Notes under the pieces: generated by a model | Database searches by the model: none | Told to the model about the DNA's origin: nothing | The model's input: only the letters and a program-made list of their open reading frames with translations | Assembly: GCF_023053635.1 (NCBI RefSeq) | Contig: NC_086175.1 | Location: forward strand, 126,560,240 to 126,624,239 | Length of the DNA: 64,000 nt | Direction: 5' to 3' | Origin: Elgaria multicarinata webbii | Lineage: Eukaryota > Chordata > Lepidosauria > Squamata > Anguidae | Shown here: piece by piece, positions 57,830-64,000 of the stretch | Position numbering within the stretch: position 1 is the first letter of the stretch | Layout of the letters: each line of letters opens with the position of its first letter | Position numbers and translations under genes: made by a program

Positions 57830-59705
57830 AACAAACATATAGACAGGGGTGATCCTGTGGACATTGTTTACTTGGACTTCCAGAAGGCTTTTGATAAAGT
57901 CCCTCACCAAGGTCTCCTGAACAAATTTAGCAGTCATGGAATAAGAGGAGACGTCCTCCTATGGTTAAAGAACAGAAAGCAGAGAACAGGAATAAATGGT
58001 CAATTCTCCTGAAGAAGGGAAGTAAATAGTGGGGTCCCACAGGGATTGGCATTGGGATCAATTCTTTTCAACTTGTTCATAAATGATCTGGAATTAAGAG
58101 TGAGCAGTGAAGTGGCCAAGTTTGCCAATGACACCAAATTATTTAAGGTTGTTAAAACACAAAGGGATTCTGAAGAGCTCCAAAGGGATCTCTCCATGCT
58201 GGGAGAGTGGGCATCCAAATGGTAGATGCGGTTCAATATATGCAAGTGTAAGGTAATGCACGTTAGAGCAAAAAACCCAAACTTCAAGTATAACCTGATG
58301 GGATCTGAGCTGGCGGTTACAGAATAAGAAAGAGATCTTGGGGTTGTGGTGGACAGCTCGATGAAAATGTCAGCCCAGGGTGCAGCACCTGAAAAGAAGG
58401 CAAACTCCATATTAGGCATTATAAGAAAAGGAATTAAGAATAAAACTTCCAGTTCGTATACTGCCGTTATAAGAATCTATGGTGCGACCACACTTAAAAT
58501 ACTGTGTACAGTTCTGGTCACCACACCTAAAGAAAGAAATTATAGAGCTGGAAAAAGTGCAGAAAAGAGCAACTAAAATGATTACGGGGCTGGAGCATCT
58601 CTCCTATGAGGGAAGGTTACAACAGCTGGGATTGTTTACCTTGGAAAGCTGATTGGTTGGAGATTTAGGACAAATAAAAGTACTTCATCACACAGCACAT
58701 AGTTAAATTATGAAATTTACTACCGCAAGATGTAGTGACGGCTACTAATTTGGATGGCTTTAAAAGGAGGTTGGATACATTCTTTGGATTGTAGAGTTGG
58801 GAAAAGTGCAGAAAAGGTGCAAATAATATGATCAAGGGGTTGGAGCAACTCCCTTATGAAGAAAGGTTACAACATCTGGGATTGTTTGGCTTAGACGGGA
58901 GGAGTAGGAAGGGACATGATAGAGCTTTAAAAAATTATCCATGATGTGGAAAAAGTGGATAGGGAGACATCTTTCTCCCTCTCTCATAATACTAGAACCT
59001 GGGATCATCCCATGAAGTAGATTGGAGGAAGATTCAAAATAGATAAAAGGACTTCATCACACAGCGGATAGTTAAATTATGGAATTCACTGCCACAAGAT
59101 GTAGTGATGGCCACCACTTTGGATGGCTATAAAGGAGGTTGGATACATTCTTTGGATTGTAGAGTTGGGAAAAGTGCAGAAAAGGTGCAAATAATATGAT
59201 CAAGGAGGTTGGAGAAACTCCCTTATGGTTACAACATCTGGGATTGTTTGGCTAAGAGAGGGGAGGAGAAGGAGGGGATATGATAAAGCTTAAAAAAATT
59301 ATCCATGGTGTGGAAAAAGTGGATAGGGAGACATTTTTCTCCCTCTCTCATAATACTAGAACCTGGGATCATCCCATGAAGTAGATTGGAGGAAGATTCA
59401 AAATAGATAAAAGGACTTCTTCACACAGCAGATAAATTATGGAATTCACTGCCACAAGTTGTAGTGATGGCCACCACTTTGGATGGCTTTAAAAGGGGAC
59501 CCGACAAATTCCAGGAAGAAAAGGCTATCAATGGGTACCAGTCCTGATGGCTGTAGGCTACCTCCTGTACACCAGTTGCTGGAGAACTTGATACACTCCT
59601 GTTCTGCTTGTATTTTCCTGGTTGACAGCTGGTTGCCACTGTGTAAACAAAACGCAGGACTGGATGCACCCTTAGTCTGGTCCTGCATAGCTCTTTTATG
59701 TTTTT
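57830..59705 (+). mobile_element. CR1 LINE, ~1.9 kb, with an internal tandem duplication
   Basis: From 57850, GATCCTGTGGACATTGTTTA CTTGGACTTCCAGAAGGCTTTTGATAAAGT is the CR1 RT region VDIVYLDFQKAFDKVP. GGGGTCCCACAGGGATTGGC encodes the GVPQGSVL block, and the element ends CTCTTTTATGTTTTTCTTA. It contains stops in the RT frame, so it is not active. Between about 58750 and 59480 a ~365-bp unit is present twice. Confidence 0.9.
58750..59480 (+). repeat. ~365-bp tandem duplication inside CR1
   Basis: TTTGGATGGCTTTAAAAGGA...TTCTTTGGATTGTAGAGTTGGG occurs at about 58750 and again at about 59118. The following ~330 bases (ATAATATGATCAAGG ... CATCCCATGAAGTAGATTGG) are repeated with high identity; the third TTTGGATGGC at 59478 continues into the normal CR1 end. 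Confidence 0.88.
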
Positions 59706-60059
59706 CTTACCTGGAAGTAAGTCTCATTGAACTCAGCAAGGTGTACTTTTGAGTAGACCTGCGCAAGACAGTGATGTAAGGATTGCAAGATTGCAAGATA
59801 TACTTACCCTATGAGAGTAAGTCCCACTGAAGAGACTGCCTAGCCTTGTGTAACAGTTTCACTCCTAAGAAAGCATTTCAAATAGGGAAGACAGCACCAT
59901 GTACATTGATGGTGCTATATAAATAAATAATAATAATAAAATAGATAAGACTGCGTGTATGAAACCCAACTTATTCCTTCAAGCCTCCTTCCTTGAGTGT
60001 CATTTTCTTGGTGGAAAGGCGGGGTACAAATAAAATAATGGATAAATAAATTCAAGGGC
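59706..60059. other. Short dispersed repeat and L2-like tails before the CpG island
   Basis: 59705-59850 is a short dispersed repeat (CTCATTGAACTCAGCAAGGT). 59897-59940 has GCACCATGTACATTGATGGT GCTATATAAATAA, an L2-like tail, and 59995-60050 another (GTGGAAAGGCGGGGTACAAA). Confidence 0.6.
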
Positions 60060-60462
60060 CTCCGCTCGGCGGGAAGGCCCGTATTAGGCTCCGTCCACCC
60101 TGAGGTGAGAGGAGCGAATCCCGCCTCCGCCGCCATTTCGCTTCCTCAGGGCGGCGTGCTCAGTGCGCAGGCGCCGCCAAGACTCTCCGCCATTAAGAAC
60201 CGCTTAGCCTCGCGCGGGCCCCTTCGCGCCACTCCCTCCTCAGGGGAAGCGGCGCTTACCCGTGGGCGCTGAGGGAGGCGAACGGCCTGGAAGAAACCGA
60301 GCGCGGGGATCCTTTTCGGCCTACCTCAGCGTCCTCGTCCTGCGACCACGGACCTGTGTGGGGTTAAGGCCGGGCTGTGAGGAGGAAGAGCGGAGACGAC
60401 GGCGGCTCGGGGCCAGGGTCAGGGCCTGCTTGCCTCCCGCCCGCCCCGCTGCCGCCGCCATT
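60060..60462 (+). promoter_or_regulatory. CpG-island promoter and 5' UTR of CREBZF
   Basis: GC content and CpG density rise abruptly near 60050 and stay high to about 61390. The stretch before the ATG contains many CpGs, GGGCGG-like and GCGC motifs and no TATA box, typical of a broad housekeeping promoter. The frame upstream of the CREBZF ATG is open to about 60262 but contains no in-frame ATG. Confidence 0.75.
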
Positions 60463-61389
60463 ATGCGCCACAGCCTGGCCCAGCTCCTGGCGACCTCGTC
60501 GGACCGGGACAGCCCTCGGGAGCCCGCCGCGGCCTGTTCGTTTCCTCGCGCGAGGACGCCCGCCGGGAGCGGCAGGAGCAGTCCGGGGGAGGCGGGCGTC
60601 GAGGCCGAGCCACGCCACGAGGAAGCGGCATTGGCGGCGGCAAGTTTGCTTGAAGAGCCGGACGAGGACGGCAGCGATGAGCTGCTTTTCCCGGCGGGGC
60701 TGGAACTGGACGACTGGCTGGAGGCGGCGGTGGCCGAAACCCGGCCGGATTGGGAAATGAGCGGAGGAGAAGGAGGCGGGAGCCCCACGACCACGTCGGA
60801 GCCGCCATCGGCCTCAAGGCCCGGCCGGCCGGGAAGCAGCCGACTGAAAGCGGCGGCCGCGGCCCGCCTGAACCGCCAGAAGAAGAAGCAGTACGTGATG
60901 GGGCTGGAGACCCGGCTGCAAGGCCTGGCCGCCGAGAACCGGCAGCTGCGCGACCGCAACCGGGGCCTTTGCCGCCGCCTGCGGGACCTGGAGCGGGAGA
61001 CCAGCTACTTGCGGGCCGTGCTGGCCAACCAGAGCGCCCTGGGGCGGCTCTTGAGCCACCTGGCCGGGGACGGCGCCGGGAGAGTGGGGCTGAGGGTCAG
61101 CAGCAGCCTTTTCGAGGATCGGGCGGCGGCGGCGGCGGCGGCCTCGTTGGAGACGCCGTTTGCCTGCGAGAGCAGCAGCAGCAGCAGCAGCGACCACGAT
61201 TACGCCCTCCCGGTTCCAGTGCAAGAAGAGAACAAGTGGGCGGTTTCTTCCAGTCCCGGCGGCATTTGCCTCCACGTCGACCGGGACCGGGTCTCGGTGG
61301 AGTTCTGCTCCGTGTGCGCCAGGCGAGCAGCAAATTCTGTTTTTGCAGACGCTTCAGCTGCTGCTTCCTCCTTCGCCTCCAAAATGTAG
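60463..61389 (+). CDS. CREBZF: CREBZF (Zhangfei/SMILE), atypical bZIP transcription cofactor
   Basis: 308 residues from the first in-frame ATG ([18 protein letters not shown], matching human MRHSLTKLLAASGSNSP) to TAG; the human protein is 354. CREBZF is a nuclear corepressor/coactivator that binds HCF-1, nuclear receptors and ATF4-type bZIPs; the unfolded-protein and herpesvirus-latency literature covers it. Visible parts: an LXXLL motif at residues 5-9 (LAQLL); an acidic middle; a basic region 129-145 ([16 protein letters not shown]) lacking the usual Asn of DNA-binding bZIPs, as in mammals; and a leucine zipper with Leu at 148, 155, 162, 169, 176 and 183. The HCF-1-binding tetrapeptide DHDY is at 244-247, and the conserved C-terminal block [15 protein letters not shown] follows. 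The second mammalian LXXLL (LADLL) reads LDDWL here. The C-terminal tail has an Ala/Ser-rich addition before the shared final Lys-Met. The glycine-rich insert of mammals is missing, which explains the shorter length. Confidence 0.95.
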   Translation: MRHSLAQLLATSSDRDSPREPAAACSFPRARTPAGSGRSSPGEAGVEAEPRHEEAALAAASLLEEPDEDGSDELLFPAGLELDDWLEAAVAETRPDWEMSGGEGGGSPTTTSEPPSASRPGRPGSSRLKAAAAARLNRQKKKQYVMGLETRLQGLAAENRQLRDRNRGLCRRLRDLERETSYLRAVLANQSALGRLLSHLAGDGAGRVGLRVSSSLFEDRAAAAAAASLETPFACESSSSSSSDHDYALPVPVQEENKWAVSSSPGGICLHVDRDRVSVEFCSVCARRAANSVFADASAAASSFASKM

Positions 61390-61685
61390 GGTCAAGTATT
61401 CCGCTTCTTCACAGAACTAATTCGCTGGGTGTCTGTGCCTGCGTGCATCCAGGGGGTCCTAGTGGAAGAGGCAGTCAGAGGATGGAGAGGGGGAAAACAA
61501 AAGAGAAATGGGGGTAGTCAGAAAACTGGCATGTCGGTAGTGCCTCCCTTTCGTAGCGGAGGGAAAAACCGCAAATGTTCATGTGCGGGTGAACCGAGGA
61601 GCATCCTGGGGTGCCAGTGCCTGGCGATTGGTGTAGAGTATATGCCAAAGTGTTGTAACTGAGGACCTGTGTTTAAGTTACAGTG

Positions 61686-61691
61686 AATAAA
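61686..61691 (+). terminator. Candidate proximal CREBZF polyadenylation signal AATAAA
   Basis: AATAAA about 300 bases after the stop. Mammalian CREBZF also has longer 3' UTRs, so further sites downstream (for example the AATAAA near 63069) are possible. Confidence 0.4.
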
Positions 61692-62348
61692 ACATCTTTC
61701 ATGCTGACGTGCTGATGACACATTTGGAGACTGCCAGATTTTTTTAAAAAACAAAAAACCTGGCAAGAACGACAGCCCGAAGGGGCCCATAATATTGTTT
61801 GCCAGTAAAAAATAATGCTATCTAGCAAATCTTGTTTACTTTGCTGGAAAGCCAAGAATGCACCAACTACTTCACTGGACAGATTTAAGAGCAAAATATT
61901 GATATCACACAGCAAGCAGTTAAAACGTGCATGTGAAATTATAACACATCTGTTATACATTACTATTAAACTTCTCTGACAGTTTCTCTTTTAGGTGCTT
62001 GCCCTGCCAGGCTCCGTTGTGTAGGGGTTAAAAGAAAAGTCGTTTTCCACCTCGCAACCTGGTAAGGATCCATAATATTCCCATAATGTGGTATCAGACA
62101 GCTTTGCATTGATGCTTAGTCTGGTTTTATTATTATTTGGCCTGGACAAGTCTTTAGAAATGTTCAGAAGCCGTGGAGATATTTTGTAGAATCAGTTAAT
62201 TCTGATTGAGCAAGTTGCAAGTAATGGTTACTTGAATTCGCCTTTCCCTGACATTCTGTATTTCTGGTATGTATTTAGCAGGATATATTTGGAAGCTGTT
62301 CTGTGTAACATTTATACATAGTTGGTGAAGCTTTCAAAATATTTGCTG

Positions 62349-62349
<1 letters not shown>

Positions 62350-62384
<35 letters not shown>
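62350..62384. repeat. (AT)n microsatellite
   Basis: About 17 AT units. Confidence 0.95.
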
Positions 62385-62387
<3 letters not shown>

Positions 62388-64000
62388 TGTGGTGAAAGGG
62401 GATAAAAAAAGTTCAACTGAGTTGATAAGGATGTATTTTTAAAGGCACAAGTAAGCCCCATAAAATTATTTTATAACTTGGGTTTTCTCCAGTGGTATAC
62501 AGCACTGGCGTTTATAGTTATGGGGATCTTTGATAATGAACTCCTGACTACCAGCTCTCCAGGCTAGTGAGGGGTGGGGAACATGTCCAAGTAAAACTAC
62601 CAAGTTCCTGGCTTAATGTTGGGTTAGTCTTGTTAGTCTTTCTAAGAGTGTAAATGAGAACTTTGCAAGCAAGAGTCTTCAACGGACAGAGATTCTGTCA
62701 AACAATGTGTCTTTTCATTGCACAACTATACATTCTTTGAAGACTGCAGTGCATAGAAATGACTACACTTAAATTCTTTGTTCTTGAAAATAGAACCTTA
62801 AATTGACAACTGCATTTCACTAAACCAGTAAAATTGGAATGCCAATCTGATGTTTTTAATAATTAAATGAGAAAAATGTAGGTGAACAAATGTCTTTTTC
62901 ATAGTACTCATGCAACTGTTCATACTTAGGATTGAGGAGAAATTTCTGTTGACAAAACTTTTAGTGGTTTTGGGGCAGCACCATGATTTCCCCTGTATTA
63001 ACTTTTCTGTTGTATTAAAATGTTTTATGTTTAAATTTCTGTAAATTGGGGTAATAAGGGCTGTGAAAATAAATGTAAAGTGAGGTTTCACAAAGAATGT
63101 TAAGTCTGGAAAAGTTTGTCTCCTTAAAGGGGGCTTCTCCATATACTTCTGGTTCTCTCAGTATTTGTGTTGATTTAGAGATAAATGAGCTGTCTTGCTC
63201 CTATGAAATACATAGTCAATCCTTGGAACCAGTTGAAGTTCACTTGTGTGTAACAAGATGTGATTCTTTGTGAAACCTTGCTGTTTAAAGAAGTATATGT
63301 GTATTTAGCATCCTTGTTTTTCTTTATGCTAAAGTGGATACAGCTGTCATGGGGCAGAAGAGACGGGACCAGCTGCTGGCCACACTTCCTGCTTTATTTT
63401 AAAAGGTAGTATGAGAAAAAGGGGGAAAGGTAACACAGGGCATTTGCTGTATTTCAATTTAAAACAACAGCAACACAGAATAACGTGAATGTCTTGAATA
63501 ACTAATCCAACCTATCAAGAAAGTGAATATAGTACTAATGTGAAAAGTGACAATGTGAAAAAGCAGTTTCTTGCTCACTCATCAATTTCTGGTTTATTCC
63601 TATTCACATCTGATTGGCTAATGTTTTGAACATTCATTCAACATTGCAAAGACCATCAGCCTTATCCTAACCATGAATTTTTGAGGTAAATTTAGGATGG
63701 GAGCCAAAGGGAGATTTTAATCTGTATTTCTCATTGATATGGCTGTTCACATGCTGCTGTTATATCTGTTGTGGAAAGGTACATATTCCCATCTTTGAGC
63801 TATCAGTAGCCAACAGAGCAAATTGCAACTCTCTTTTAGAGAATGTTGCAACCTTTCCTGTCAGCAGTTCATATCTTGGTATACTCTGTTTGCTTTTTAG
63901 AAAGTCCTCTATATATTTGCTTGACAGAATATGAACATAAGTAACTCATAGAAATGTATACCAAGGAATTTCTAACTCTAGCATAATTCATATTCTGTAT

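Larger units (their letters stand above)
61390..64000 (+). other. CREBZF 3' UTR and downstream sequence
   Basis: After the stop the sequence becomes AT-rich with no repeat family I recognise except an (AT)n run at 62350-62384. A pyrimidine tract with TTTTAG near 61990-61995 could be a splice acceptor of a UTR intron, which CREBZF has in mammals, but I cannot fix a donor. No coding sequence is visible to the window end. Confidence 0.35.

Noticed and set aside
60262-60462. N-terminal extension of CREBZF by 67 codons
   Set aside because: The frame is open but begins with GTG and contains no ATG; the ATG at 60463 matches the mammalian start MRHSL.
60321-60959. 212-codon frame antisense to CREBZF, and other long frames in the CpG island
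   Set aside because: Low-complexity Ser/Arg/Ala shadow of a GC-rich coding exon; no recognised domain.

Overview
The window is vertebrate nuclear DNA, most likely from a squamate reptile (lizard or snake). Three things point there. The genes have vertebrate exon-intron structure and orthologues I recognise by protein sequence. The repeat set is typically squamate: a Sauria-type tRNA SINE, a BovB (RTE) 3' fragment, many CR1 and L2 pieces, hAT elements and MITEs. Genes and introns are AT-rich, apart from one CpG island. I cannot name the species.

Three genes lie on the + strand in the order SYTL2, CCDC89, CREBZF. This is the same neighbourhood, in the same relative orientation, as human 11q14.1, so it is conserved amniote synteny. 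(1) SYTL2 (synaptotagmin-like 2, Slp2-a), about 2032-45814: sixteen coding exons, entered after the Rab27-binding SHD exons, which must lie upstream of base 1. They encode about 2,228 residues in continuous phase. One 4,167-nt internal exon (14268-18434) carries about eight degenerate 30-residue repeats. The last exons encode C2A and C2B, and one intron (25745-34463) uses a GC-AG donor. (2) CCDC89 (53351-54433): an intronless coiled-coil gene. (3) CREBZF (60463-61389): an intronless atypical bZIP regulator in a CpG island, with an LXXLL motif, a six-leucine zipper and an HCF-1-binding tetrapeptide. The genes are neighbours, not a pathway: a vesicle-tethering Rab27 effector, a coiled-coil protein and a transcriptional cofactor.

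Most of the remaining sequence is mobile-element debris. The largest item is a 4.7-kb hAT element at 27654-32342. It has matched ends and 8-bp flanking duplications, an ORF for a BED zinc finger without a recognisable transposase core, and two internal satellite-like arrays. Three solo LTRs with 5-bp target duplications (1073-1922, 46510-47264, 54953-55809) are retroelement fossils; the first and third are nearly identical and one interrupts an L2 LINE. Several MITE families recur: a group ending in GTTCAGACAACA / TGTTGTCTGAAC, with a 138-bp near-perfect palindrome and three related ~500-bp copies; a GGCC...TCTACACC group; a CAG-ended hAT palindrome; and a TA-flanked mariner-like hairpin. CR1, L2, R4-like and BovB LINE tails, two SINE families and microsatellites fill much of the rest. 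I saw no tRNA or rRNA gene, no CRISPR array and no fourth host gene.
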